Assembly: GCA_002914845.1 (NCBI GenBank)
Contig: JXTC01000083.1
Coordinates: 413,475 to 477,474 of the forward strand
From: Trema orientale
Lineage: Eukaryota > Streptophyta > Magnoliopsida > Rosales > Cannabaceae
DNA length: 64,000 nucleotides
Reading direction: 5' to 3'
A program made the translations under genes and the position numbers. Numbering within the stretch: the stretch's first letter is position 1; every line of letters begins with the position of its first letter. The notes beneath the pieces were generated by a model. That model made no database searches and was not told the DNA's origin. It saw only the letters and a list, made by a program, of their open reading frames with translations. Below, piece after piece: positions 10,020-20,170 of this stretch.

Positions 10020-11514
10020 ATGGATGATCAGGAGAAGAAGACTATGGAGTCAAGGTTCAAAAGGGTTTGTGTTTTCTGTGGGAGCAGTTCTGGCAGGAGA
10101 GATTGCTACCGTGACGCTGCCCTTGAGCTGGGCCAGGAGCTGGTACGAGTATCATCTTTTCAAAGTTACCTTGAATAATAATAATAATAATAAGAAAATT
10201 AGAAAAAGAGTTTATAGCTTTCTTTCATGTGTCATGCAAAGTGGGGTTTTTTTTTTAAATTTTTTTATTTTAAAGGTTTCAAGGAAGTTAGACCTCGTTT
10301 ATGGAGGGGGAAGTATTGGTCTCATGGGCTTGGTTTCTCAAGAGGTCCATCGCGGTGGTGGACATGTACTCGGGTACGTATGTATACTATAGTTACTCCT
10401 TGCTTCCAAAAGAGGGGCTAGTACATATTTGTATTTATATTTATATATTAATTAAGCTCATTAATTTTGCTATAAATCCGAAGTCTTATGAGTTTTGACT
10501 ATGTGGGTTTTTCAATCTATTCACAGAATCATCCCCAAGACTCTGATGCGCAAAGAGGTACTTTGTTGGTCTCAATATTAACCTGGATTTTCTTTTTCAC
10601 GGTTGAGAATTAATCATCAACTTTTTTGCTTTTTTAATTTAAAGTAATAATAATAGTAATAGTAATAGTAATATGTAGATAACTGGGGAAACAATCGGGG
10701 AGGTAAGAGCAGTAGCAGACATGCACCAAAGGAAGGCCGAGATGGCCCGCCATTCTGACTGTTTCGTTGCCCTTCCGGGTACTCTTCCTCTTTCTCATCT
10801 CAATGATGACTAATTATTATTCCATATTCCATTCTTATCTATATATAATAGGTATATTTTGTGAACAAATATGTATATATTGATATATATCAAATTTTTA
10901 GGTGGCTATGGAACTTTGGAAGAGCTCTTAGAAGTCATTACGTGGGCCCAACTTGGAATCCATGACAAGCCTGTAAAGCTACTTCATGTCTCTTTATTAA
11001 ACTGTCGCTTAGATTTGTAAATTGTGATTTGATAGCATATTAATTGCTTTAATAAACTGCTAATTCTCAATATATAGCTAGCTTATATTAACAATATTAA
11101 ATTGAATTGATTTAATAATTAATGAATTAAAATTAGGTGGGTTTGCTGAATGTGGAGGGCTACTACAATTACCTACTCACCTTCATAGACCAAGCTGTAG
11201 ATGACGGCTTTATCTCTCCTTCACAGCGTAATATAGTCGTCTCCGCTCCTAACGCTCGAGAACTTGTCCAAAAACTAGAGGTGCATGGCTTTAATTTCTT
11301 TATTAAAATTAATATTCATATTTTAATTTACTTTCTTATTTGATCGTATTAGTTCTAATTTTAATTTTGATATTAATAAATTAAGAAAGTAAAATTTGTG
11401 AATTTACTTACTTAGGATTACGTTCCAATGCACGATGGAGCGGTGGCAAAGGCGAAGTGGGAGGCGGAACAAGTGGAGCTCAATGCAACTTTGCAGACGG
11501 ATATTGCTCGTTGA
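10020..11514 (+). CDS. Cytokinin riboside 5'-monophosphate phosphoribohydrolase (LOG family)
   Basis: LOG enzymes release active free-base cytokinin from the nucleotide in one step, in cytosol and nucleus. Seven exons splice in frame with GT-AG introns: 10020-10142, 10276-10373, 10527-10557, 10679-10778, 10902-10972, 11137-11280 and 11416-11514, giving 221 residues, the usual family length. The start [20 protein letters not shown] reads directly into the conserved [18 protein letters not shown] and the signature [13 protein letters not shown] are complete, as is the catalytic-region Arg in MARHSDCF. A second ATG eight codons downstream could also serve. The C-terminus ends [21 protein letters not shown]. 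No frameshift or missing residue is seen, so the gene should be functional. A G-box and TATA box lie upstream. The paralogue number within LOG1-LOG9 cannot be fixed from sequence reading alone. Confidence 0.96.
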
Positions 11515-12856
11515 GCCGACAAACCACAAAAATACAAATTAGAATAAGGTGGTGCAATATACAAACTGTAAAATATTTAATTTTCTTTTCGGAAATCTTC
11601 ACTTTTGTACAAGTTCAGTTAAGGAGTAAAAGATCAGGCCGGTTCCTAAGCCTCCTAATTAATATCTATATATAGACGATTAGTACTATAACTAGTACAT
11701 AATCTTTCTTTCTTTATTTGCTATATGGTAATACTAATATGTACATAACACGTTAATTTTTTTTTTTTGATACATACATAACACATTAATTTGGACGATA
11801 AAAGAAGTGCTAGTACTACTTTTTACTTTTTCCTTTTTTTTTTTTATAAGAAATAAGTACTACAGCTTTTGTGTGTAGTTATTACTTCAAATACCTGCGT
11901 CTAACAAGAATGAATACATGTCTTTTGTCCTGATATATATGTTTCTTGCACCATATAAAAGTTGCCAGAGAGAAACGACGAAACTGACGATAGAACTTAA
12001 TATGGATTGATCGACCATTATTTTTAAACGTCACCAAACTGGTGATGTATCATGTGTTATACAGTTTGTATAGATGTATCATGTGTTATACAGTTTGTAT
12101 AGTATGTTTCTATATATATGCTAATTAGCTAATTAGTTAATCAAGTTTCACACTGTCACGTAATATTTCTATATGCTAATACGTACATTATGTAAATAAA
12201 TAAATAAATAAATAAATATATATATATCCATCTTCACTTATGGTATTTTTCCTAGTATTGGTTTGTGTGGCCCGAAATGAAAAAGATAACAAGGTATACA
12301 TCCGCGGGAGAGTTTCTAGTTTCTACGGTTGTTGTGGTATGGGTGTGGATGGTCCTTTCCATTGTCCAATCGGTCCCCCTTTCCAACTACTTCAACTCGC
12401 TATGTGGGGTTTGTTGAGCCTCACCACTGGAATACATTAATTTTGTCATCGATAGGGTAATTAAGCCAATAGTACGGACATTTCTATTCATTGAAAAAAC
12501 AAAACAAAAAAAAAGAAAAGGTCATGTTCGTGTAACCTATGAAGTTCGAATGTTCGACCATATCTAGTTTGTTTGTTTGTCTTCTTTTTTTTTTTTCCGG
12601 TTTAATTTAAATAATGATCTCTAAAATTTGTTTCATGCATGATTTTAATCTCTTTAACAAAATTCCACGAATGCACGGAAACTACCGCGAGTTCAATTAG
12701 AATCAATAAAAAGACTGAAAATAATAATAGTAATATAAAAATAAAAAGAGAAAATAATTCATGAACTAAAGCATTAATGTCATTATAAGTTCACAGACCA
12801 CATTAAAAATTGTGTCCAAGACCGAAAATTCATTTAGTCCTGAAAGAAATACAAAT
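11515..12856. other. Intergenic, 3' of LOG
   Basis: Holds the LOG 3' UTR at its start, an (AAAT)n microsatellite near 12195-12220, and the 29-bp tandem repeat listed separately. The ORF at 12240-12440 lacks any family resemblance. Nothing else is supported. Confidence 0.5.
12044..12101. repeat. 29-bp perfect tandem duplication
   Basis: 12044-12072 and 12073-12101 are identical, beginning GATGTATCATGTG and ending CAGTTTGTATA. Non-coding, with no gene overlap. Confidence 0.9.
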
Positions 12857-13676
12857 TGCTGGGCATGTTTTCCCAACTGTCCACATGTCCTCACCTCTAA
12901 GTATGCTTATTAGGCACTAGAATTATTGAGTGATGATTATTATCTGTAAGACACTCTAATATTTAAGTCAATAAAAACAAAGCATATAGAAGAGACGATA
13001 AAATCAAATAAAATGCAAAAAAACATAGTATTAATTTATAAAGGAAGAGAGCTAAGGTTTTGTGGTCCCTTTGTATATGTATGTGTCTTTTACTCTCGTG
13101 AATTTGTCCTTGCACACCAAAGGAAGATAATGTCCTGTGCAAATGATAGTGGTGCCTCCTGCAACTCTTAGTTGCCAAGCCGCCACCATCACTGGGATCA
13201 CTAATACGTGAATCTCTTTTGATAATTGTACCTGATACTTTTTGGAATATTGCTACATATAAAATCGATTAGTGGCAAGTCTAGTATATATCTTATTCGG
13301 ACCTGAGCTATTATTTGACTCAGGTCAAGGTGACTGGCCCAATCTCTTAGACCCTAATTATGATCTCTTTTTCTGGAGAAACGATCTAGGGTCTTGAGGT
13401 TAGGGGATCTGACGGACTCTATTCTGTCTGAGGGGTCTAGCTGAACCCCAATCTGTCGAGGTGTCTGGAGAGACCCATATATTTGTCATGTACTCCTATC
13501 ATATATAATTCAATAAGGAATCGAAAACTTGTTCTTGATGACGTGGCAGCGCTAATATCAAACTGGTCATTAAATGCGGTTAATTAGCTCCTATAATCAA
13601 CTACTTGACTGCCACAATAAATGCTTAATTAATGCTACACGTCGCCCATTAAATGGATGAAAACAACAGTCCCACA
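12857..13676 (+). repeat. LTR-like dispersed repeat, copy 1
   Basis: About 820 bp that aligns by eye along its whole length with 62879-63721. Shared blocks include GGGC..TTTTCCCA..TCCACAT.TCCTC near the start, AGAAGAGACGATAA, the GTGGTC.CTTTGTA block, CCGC..GGGATCACT, GACTCAGGTCAAGGT, and a terminal GTCCCA. It begins TG and can be read as ending CA, as LTRs do. No coding capacity is seen and no matching target duplication was found, so solo-LTR status is inference. The divergence between copies is substantial, so both are old. Confidence 0.6.
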
Positions 13677-14178
13677 TGAAGGGCATTTTTCAGATAGTCA
13701 TTTCCATTTGTGTTTCAATTAGATGTATTGGTATAAACACTAAATATGGCGACAAAATAAAATAAAAAATTGGAGTATATACCTGAATTTAGCAATTAAG
13801 GTAATTTAAACTTACGAGAGTATATGTACATGGCGGAAGAATAATATCATTAGTACACATAGGTGCTTACTTTTTAATTATATAATTCAGTGATTATAAC
13901 TGCTTTCGTTGAGTGCCGGAATGAGAGTGAAAACCAACCGACTTTGGACTTTGGTTTAGTTGGCAAGGAGTCATTGTTAATGTTAACGTACGTCTTTTTG
14001 AAAGTTTGGACCTATGGAGTATGGCCAATACAATACAATACAATGTTTGATTCTGGGCAACACCACTTTCTATTCCCTACTCTCTGCCCAACTTTGCAGT
14101 GATACAGGGAACCTGGCTGCCAACTTTCCAGGTATGTTTCTTTTTTTCTTTTTTTTTGCTACTTATCTTTTAATCATT
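13677..14178. other. Left border of the DUF241 tandem block
   Basis: AT-rich spacer with a short CAATA repeat at 14027-14043. No supported gene; ORFs at 13890-14277 appear to be chance. Confidence 0.45.
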
Positions 14179-14280
14179 TGTCATTTATCTTGTCAATATA
14201 ATATTTCATTGTCGTTCCGCATTTGTTGTCGTTTTCTTGTCTTATTGTCGTTTTATGTGCTTGTTATCGTTTTGTAGTCA
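14179..14280 (+). repeat. TTGTCGTTT-type degenerate minisatellite, cluster 1
   Basis: Four spaced copies of TTGTCGTT(T) or close variants (about 14208, 14226, 14244, 14266), separated by irregular T-rich linkers. The same motif forms larger clusters at 17140-17590 and 19896-20170, each on the 3' side of a DUF241 gene, so it is part of the duplicated segment. Confidence 0.75.
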
Positions 14281-14838
14281 GCTCCATTAAATGAAATACT
14301 GGAAGCGACTTCAACGAATTTTAATCTGTATTTCTATTTGAAATTTTTTATTAATTCCCTAGCCTCTGTTCTTAAATTTTTATAGAAACTTAATTAATAT
14401 AGAGATTTTTTTTTGGACAAATCGATTAAATCAGTGTCTTAATTATTTCGTAGTATTCAAACTACTTGGCTCTCTCCAATTCTGTCATATGCCACATAGT
14501 AATTGATTTCAAATCATCCATGTTTGTGGAAAATGATGAGGATAACGTTTGTCTTGCGTAAATTGATAATTCTAAGAAAACAATTGTACTTTGAGCCGTA
14601 TGGTCAGTATGATCCATTTTGAATGAAATTTTCGAGTAAAAAAGAGTCTCAGTGTTTTTGTGGTAAGTGTGGAGGAAAGAGAGCTAGAAAGGGTCAGGAA
14701 AAAAGAAGAGACTAAAGAAAAAAAAAAGTCCTCAATCTCACAAGATTGAATTTGATTCTCTATTAATATATGTATATTTTCTATGAGAATAATTCTTTAT
14801 ATGATACAAGTTTCTACTGTAGTACACTCTTGGATCAA
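14281..14838. other. 3' flank of DUF241 gene A
   Basis: AT-rich DNA, with weak similarity to the corresponding flank left of gene C (ACTGGAAGCGACTTC.. against TAGAAGCAACTTCCGA). The bases just below 14839 (ATGATACAAGTTTCTACTG) closely match those below gene B. Confidence 0.5.
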
Positions 14839-15696
14839 CTAATGGGTGAAAACGTTGAGAAGGGAAACTCTGGTTTTCATCAAATGCCTAAAGATGCATT
14901 CCAATTCCTCCTCTAACTCTTGGATGTTGGACTCTAATGACTCCAATCCCTTCAATACTTGTTTCACTTGTTCAATTTTAATGTCTTTTTTGGACTCGAG
15001 AACCATCAATTCAGCATCCATCTTCTCAAATTCAGTAGCACCTACCTCTCCTTCACATGATACTTTTTTGGACTGAAATAGCTTAGAGACTACTATAGAC
15101 CTTGATCTTGTCTTTGGCCGAGAAACGAAAGACAATAGTGACCGTAACACTTCAGATGTTATTTCTTGAACTTCGTTGAGGACGCTAACCGCAGAAATTG
15201 AGTCAGAATCCTTCTTTGTCGGAGTCATTGAGCTTGATCTGAAACACTTGCAGATCATTTTAGCCAATTTCTTCTTCGATAACATGTATGCGCTAATTTC
15301 ATTGTCTAGAACAGATTCAGATCCCCCCTTTCTCCGCAGGGACGATTGGAGTTGCTGCAGGCATTGTCTCATCTGGGAGAGAACATCTCTTGTGGTGCCA
15401 CACGCATCCAACAGCTGAAGAGATCCTTCCAATACTCGTTCGATGTGTTTCTTGTTCTCTTCTCGGGAAAGAGCTTGTTTGGTTTGCTGCAGCTGAAGCA
15501 AATCATCGAGGCTCTCGTGCAAATGTTTAAGGCCGCTTAGTCTGTGGCATAATGAAGATGAGGTTGTTGCCTGTGATGGTGTCCTCAGCCTAGACAACTG
15601 CTCCTCAACACTGGTACTTAATGGATGAGATCTAGAAGGGAAACTGTTGGAGCGAGCATGGCAAGTAGTTTTTGAGATTTCGAAAGAGGCAGCCAT
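14839..15696 (-). CDS. DUF241 family protein, tandem copy A
   Basis: Intronless ORF of 285 residues, family PF03087, function unknown. The N-terminal basic motif CHARSNSFPSRSHP is at residues 12-25, then LSRLRTPS, and CHRLSGLKHLHESLDDLLQL starting near residue 50. A central helical region contains LLDACGTTRDVLSQMRQCLQ. A charged, probably coiled-coil C-terminal segment (KIEQVKQVLKGLESLESN) leads into the hallmark LMKTRVSLLNVFTH. The ATG chosen opens the motif order shared with copies B and C, and a TATA box lies about 85 bases upstream. It is the most diverged of the three intact copies: it has shorter text around the Ser-rich centre and VSRPKTRSRSIV instead of ISRPKTSSRSIV. DUF241 genes are commonly tandem in plants. 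Membership is secure; cellular role is not inferable here. Confidence 0.93.
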   Translation of the reverse strand: MAASFEISKTTCHARSNSFPSRSHPLSTSVEEQLSRLRTPSQATTSSSLCHRLSGLKHLHESLDDLLQLQQTKQALSREENKKHIERVLEGSLQLLDACGTTRDVLSQMRQCLQQLQSSLRRKGGSESVLDNEISAYMLSKKKLAKMICKCFRSSSMTPTKKDSDSISAVSVLNEVQEITSEVLRSLLSFVSRPKTRSRSIVVSKLFQSKKVSCEGEVGATEFEKMDAELMVLESKKDIKIEQVKQVLKGLESLESNIQELEEELECIFRHLMKTRVSLLNVFTH

Positions 15697-15764
15697 TTCT
15701 TCTTCTCTTTACAATGTGAAATCTACAACTTGAAAACTTGAGAGAAGAAAATTTTGGAGGAGAA

Positions 15765-15876
15765 CTCATTGAGACCATCCCTTATATATTCAAGTTAAGA
15801 GAAGACATTAGGAATCTCAACCTCCATATGACCTTAACGCACTTGTCTGTCATGTGGTGAGACAACAATTACAGCA
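15765..15876 (-). promoter_or_regulatory. Conserved DUF241 promoter, copy A
   Basis: On the plus strand this reads CTCATTGAGACCATCCCTTATATATTC, a TATA box for the minus-strand gene. It is followed by GTCTGTCATGTGGTGAGACAACAATTAC at 15847-15874. Both blocks recur at equivalent places upstream of genes B and C, which argues for functional conservation or recent duplication. The second block has a short dyad, GTCT..AGAC, around CATGTGG. Confidence 0.7.
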
Positions 15877-16351
15877 TTGTCTCCTCTTGGTTGGATCTAT
15901 AAGAATTAATACCATTAAGAAATTCTTATTAGGCTGCAATATCATATAACAAATACAATATAAGCATGGTAGCCTGGCACCAGTGAGATAAGTGACCACT
16001 AAACAATAATTTGAACCGCCTAATAATGCAAATGCACAAATCTTCATCAGAAGCATTAAAGTTTGTTAGCAAGTGCAATCACAAAACAACTTCATCAACG
16101 GTGTAAATATTATATGGTACAACCCAAACGTGCATTGTTTTATCATTTTGGTTGATTAACGCTCTGTTTCCTACTCCTAAGCAGGGATGACACCTGACCG
16201 GCCGCTGGGTGCAGCTCATGGCCCAGGCAAGATCCGCCTGAGCGGGTTCATGCCTTCATGGTCTAAGCAGACAGGATTATACATAATTTTGATGCCAGCA
16301 AATTTGAAAATCGAATCCAATAAAGTGATACAATTAAAGTATTTAACCACA
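15877..16351. other. Duplicated distal upstream region, copy A
   Basis: Aligns with 19409-19800 and more weakly with 21959-22230. Shared blocks include TGCACAAATCTTCAT, ATATTATATGGT, CACAACCCAAACGTG, and a GGCAGGATCCGC..AGC.GGTTCATGC.TT.ATGGTCTAA stretch. The copies therefore include at least 600 bases of upstream DNA. No coding potential is seen. Confidence 0.65.
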
Positions 16352-16362
16352 TTAGTTTGAAC

Positions 16363-16983
16363 TAGAGGTGTCAATTCGTGTCGACGGGTCGAATTCGTAT
16401 TGAAGTCTAATATATACATAAATTATGCTAACCCGAATCCGACTCGTGACCCGTCTTATTAGAAAACTATCAATACTAACCCGACCCGTGCCTAAAACGG
16501 GTTGACCCGAACCTGCCCCGCACAACCCGCTTTGGTGAATAACATCCAACCCACAACCCGATTTTGACTCGTCAACCCATTTTTGACATGCCAACCTCCT
16601 ATGACCCGTATTTTTTTACTTATATTTTCTTTTTCTAAGGCTATTATTATCTCATTTTAAAATAAATAAATTAGGGGTAATTTATAAATATAATTAATAA
16701 CTTATAATCCCAAACACTTATATTATACAAATTAAATATATCTATAATAATAGTCATAAACAAATTAATAAAAAATATTTTTATAATTTAATTATATATT
16801 TGTTGGCGGGTCAAACGGGTCAAGTTCGGGTCAAGCGGGTTGACCCGAACCTGACCCGTTTTTTTATCCGTGTCAGGCTGGTCGACCCGAACCCGACCTG
16901 CACTCTTTTTCTTCGACCTTAACCTGTAAAAAATCGTGTCGTGTTCGTATCGTGTCGTCGTGTCGTAACCCAAATTGCCACCC
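16363..16983. mobile_element. GC-ended non-autonomous DNA element, copy 1
   Basis: 621 bp bounded by a perfect 11-bp duplication TTAGTTTGAAC (16352-16362 and 16984-16994). The ends are short inverted repeats (AGGTGTCAATT against AATTGCCACCC). GC-rich terminal zones carry repeated GACCCG/CGGGTC words and flank an AT-rich centre. A 9-11 bp duplication suggests a Mutator-like origin; no transposase is present. The element at 49512-50145 has the same architecture. It split the region between DUF241 genes A and B after duplication, because the gene C segment lacks it. Confidence 0.8.
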
Positions 16984-17139
16984 TTAGTTTGAACCCTCTA
17001 TATTATAAATTATAATACACGAATAACAAATCAATTTTGCGTTGGAAATTTTTTATTCAGTGATTATTGAAACCTCATTCTCATCGTCGTATAAGTCCGT
17101 GTGTTGACATTTTTTTTTTCGGTCGTCTTTAATTTTCGT

Positions 17140-17590
17140 GCCTCTCTTGTTTATTGTCGTTTTCCTATTTGTTGTCGTTCGCCAATTACTGCCATGTCCA
17201 AGTTTGCTGTTTTTTAACGTTGTTGTCGTTTACTAATTTTGTTGTCGTTTTCTCTTCTGTTGCTCTACTGTTCGTTGTCTTCGACTTTTATTGTCGTTTG
17301 AACCCTTGTTTCCAAGTTTTATGTCGTTCACCACTGTTCTTGTCGTCTTGTCACTTTTGGTCTCTTTTTCTTTTTTATTGTCGTTTATTCTGATCATACC
17401 CCACTGTGAAATGAATTTTCTTTTTCATTTTTTATTTTTGCATCAATATAATCCGTTTGAAACATAAGTAGAAACGTTCTGAAATGAAGTTACAGAACAC
17501 AAAATCAAGGTCTTGATGAGATAATAAAACATTCCAAGAGAGGTGTCTTGTGTTGTCGTTTTTCCTATTTATTGTCTTTACGTCTTTTTC
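17140..17590 (+). repeat. TTGTCGTTT-type degenerate minisatellite, cluster 2
   Basis: About ten copies of TTGTCGTTT or one-base variants at irregular spacing of 15-40 bases (near 17154, 17171, 17223, 17241, 17290, 17341, 17379, 17551), in pyrimidine-rich linkers. ORF 17154-17393 merely translates this repeat. It lies 3' of DUF241 gene B. Confidence 0.8.
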
Positions 17591-18368
17591 CTAGAGGACC
17601 GATGAATTTAACTTGAAACATATACTGTATTCTCTTTAATTTCTTTATGTAATCACATTGTTAAGTGGAAATTATTATTGGCCCTTCGATGAAGATCTCT
17701 TGCAGCTTTTCTTCCTTTTTTTCTTTATTATTATTATTATTATTATTTTTTTGGGAGGAGACTGATTTAGATCAGTATAGAAATATATACAAGTAGAAGA
17801 TAGCCACACCATCTCTATCATTTGGTCAGAGTGAACGGGAGCAATAGGAATCTCGACAGCGCTTTTCACAAATTGAGTTAGGCAGAGTGCACCTGTAATT
17901 TCTGTTTCAACAATCATCAATTAATGCTCGTCTGGATCAAAAGGTCTTAATTTAAAAATGTACTCGATCATATGCCCCCGCAACGTGGTCTTCTTTATTT
18001 TTAAGTCTTGGCCTTGCAAAATTGCTCGTAGATTTTTCCTTTTTTTTGGGGTAAGAAAGATTAGTGTTTTATTAGAATATCAAAAATTACAGGCATTACT
18101 CCTTTTCGTAATGATAAAATTGACAGTTACACGAACCATCCAACTTACTTGCAATCGGAGGGAAATGATTTAACATGTTTAGAAGCCAAACATATTTCAT
18201 AACAATTTCTAGACAAAAAAGAAAGAGGAAAAGAGTTTAAATTTTTAATAAGTTTCTTCAATCTAATTAGATTGAATTGATGTTTTCTTATGTGTATATA
18301 GTATTTACAATGCGAACAAAATTTTATATGATACAAGTTTCTACTGAAGTAAAATCTTCGATCAACTC
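17591..18368. other. Duplicated 3' flank of DUF241 gene B
   Basis: Aligns with 20260-20700 left of gene C. Shared blocks include GTAATCACATT.TTA..TGGA, TTTGGTCAGAGTG..CGGGAGCAAT.GGAATCT, and ATGCCCCCGC. A (TTA)n microsatellite lies near 17727-17747. A minus-strand reading of 17820-17930 gives an open peptide (FVKSAVEIPIAPVHSDQ), but the copy near gene C breaks it, so coding status is doubtful. Confidence 0.6.
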
Positions 18369-19232
18369 CTAATGGGTGAAAACGTTGAGAAGGGAAACTC
18401 TAGTTTTCATCAAACACCTAAAGATGCATTCCAATTCCTCCTCTAATTCTTGGATGTTGGACTCTAGTGACTCCAATCCCTTCAATACTTGTTTCACTTG
18501 TTCAATTTTGATGTCTTTGCTTGATTTGAGAACGATCAATTCGGCATCCATCGTCTCTATTTCAGCTGCGTCTACCTCTCCTTCACATGATACTTTTCTG
18601 GACTTGAATAGCTTTGAAACTATAGACCTTGAGCTTGTCTTTGGCCGCGAAATGAAAGCTAAGAGTGACTGGAACACTTCAGAGGTTATTTCCTCAACCT
18701 CATTAAGGATGGTAACCACAGAAAACAAATCAGAATTCTTGTTTAGGAGTTCTGATGCCTGATTCCTTGTCATGCTCTTGGAGTTTCCAATCATCTTAGC
18801 TAATTTCTTTTTGGAGAACATGTATGCATTAATTTCATTGTCTAAACCAGATTCGGATCCTCTTTTCCTCCGCAGGGAGGATTGGAGTTCCTGCAGGCAC
18901 TGCTTCATCTGGGAGAAGGCATCTCTTGTTGTGCCACACGCATCCACTAGCCGAAGAGATCCATCCAATACTTGTTGGACGCATTTGTTGTTCTCTTCTC
19001 GGGTGAGAGCTTGTTTGGTATGCCGCAACCGAAGAAAATCATCAAGGCTCTCGTACAAGTCCTTAAGGCTGCTCAATCTGTGGCACAATGAAGATGAAGT
19101 TGTTGCCTCTGAGGATGTCCTCAACCTTGACAATTGCTCCTCAATGCCTTCAACCGATGGATGAGATATCGATGGCAAACTGTTCGAGCGAGCATGGCAA
19201 GTATTTCTTGAGATCTTGGAAGTGGTAGCCAT
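18369..19232 (-). CDS. DUF241 family protein, tandem copy B
   Basis: Intronless ORF of 287 residues, PF03087. It has the same architecture as copy A: CHARSNSLPSISHP near residue 12, LSRLRTSSEATTSSSLCHRL, LVDACGTTRDAFSQMKQCLQ, a Ser/Lys-rich centre with SRPKTSSRSIVSKLFKSRK, then a charged helical tail ending LMKTRVSLLNVFTH. It resembles copy C more than copy A, with long shared runs such as the SLLAFIS and VVTILNEVE segments. The start ATG is the first in the conserved frame and has a TATA box about 90 bases upstream. No disruption is seen. The antisense ORFs across it are shadows created by codon composition. Function is unknown. Confidence 0.93.
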   Translation of the reverse strand: MATTSKISRNTCHARSNSLPSISHPSVEGIEEQLSRLRTSSEATTSSSLCHRLSSLKDLYESLDDFLRLRHTKQALTREENNKCVQQVLDGSLRLVDACGTTRDAFSQMKQCLQELQSSLRRKRGSESGLDNEINAYMFSKKKLAKMIGNSKSMTRNQASELLNKNSDLFSVVTILNEVEEITSEVFQSLLAFISRPKTSSRSIVSKLFKSRKVSCEGEVDAAEIETMDAELIVLKSSKDIKIEQVKQVLKGLESLESNIQELEEELECIFRCLMKTRVSLLNVFTH

Positions 19233-19300
19233 ATCTTCTTGTTGTTGCAGGGGAAAGGTTACAACTTGAAAATTTGAGGGATGAAAATGTTTGAGGAAAA

Positions 19301-19408
19301 CTCATTGAGACCATCCTTATATATACAAGTAAAGAGCATACATTAGGAATCTCTCTAACCTCCACATGAACTTGGCAGTTGTCTGCCATGTGGAGAGACA
19401 ACAATTAC
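19301..19408 (-). promoter_or_regulatory. Conserved DUF241 promoter, copy B
   Basis: CTCATTGAGACCATCC directly followed by TTATATATACAAGT (19301-19330) gives a minus-strand TATA box. GTCTGCCATGTGGAGAGACAAC lies at 19381-19402. The same spacing is seen for copies A and C. Confidence 0.7.
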
Positions 19409-19890
19409 ATCAATGTCTCCTTATGGTAGGATCAATAACAAACAATTATCAGACCATTGACAATACCGGCATGGTACCGTGGCATCTATGAGATAAGTGA
19501 AAGCTCAACAATAATTTGAACTGCCTAATCATGCAAGTGCACAAATCTTCATGAGATGCAATGTTCATAGCAAATGGAATCACAAACAACTTCATCAAAG
19601 ATATACATATTATATGGTCAATGGCACAACCCAAACGTGTATTCTTTTAATTTGGTGGATCAACACAATGTTCTAACCTACATGACAGGCCTGCTAGCTG
19701 CAGCTCAGAGCTCAGGCAGGATCCGCTAAAGCAGGTTCATGCTTTAATGGTCTAAATGGATACGCATAGCCATATGCATATTTATGATGCCAGCAAATAC
19801 TATGTTAACAATGTAACAATTTTCTTATATGCATAATATAATATCAAATTTGAATGTCAATTGACTCCAATATAATGATTGTTACACTAT
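19409..19890. other. Duplicated distal upstream region, copy B
   Basis: Best match to 15877-16300 (TGCACAAATCTTCAT, CACAACCCAAACGTG, GGCAGGATCCGC blocks). No gene. It lacks the 621-bp element inserted in the copy A interval. Confidence 0.6.
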
Positions 19891-19895
19891 AATTC

Positions 19896-20170
19896 TGTTG
19901 TCGTTTTTCCTTTTTTTTCTAGTGATTTATTCTTTTAGTTGTCGTTTCCTTATTTAATGTCGTTTAATGTTTTGTTTTTTTGAAGTTAAAAAAAAATGTT
20001 GTTGTCAAGTTTGTTGTCGTTTGATTTTCATTGTCGTTTTCCAATAGAAGGTATTTTCTTTTATTGTCGTATTTTTACTTCTGATGTCGTTTTAATTTTT
20101 ATTGTCATTTATGTTATTTTGTGTTACATTTTGTTGTCGTTTTTGATCTTTTGTTATCATTTTTATGGTC
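19896..20170 (+). repeat. TTGTCGTTT-type degenerate minisatellite, cluster 3
   Basis: Roughly eight copies of TTGTCGTTT or variants such as AATGTCGTTT and GATGTCGTTT (near 19897, 19938, 19958, 20015, 20031, 20062, 20082, 20131). It lies 3' of DUF241 gene C in the same relative position as clusters 1 and 2. Confidence 0.8.

Noticed and set aside
12240..12440. 66-codon ORF downstream of LOG
   Set aside because: No conserved motif, no promoter context, no resemblance to a known small protein.
14846..15540. Plus-strand ORFs over DUF241 gene A (also 18376-19164 and 20896-21561 over B and C)
   Set aside because: They are antisense readings of conserved DUF241 genes. The minus-strand frames carry the family motifs; the plus-strand translations do not resemble any protein and only recur because the genes are duplicates.
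17140..17590. CRISPR array
   Set aside because: The repeated word is only 9 bases, spacing is irregular, and the genome is a plant nuclear one.
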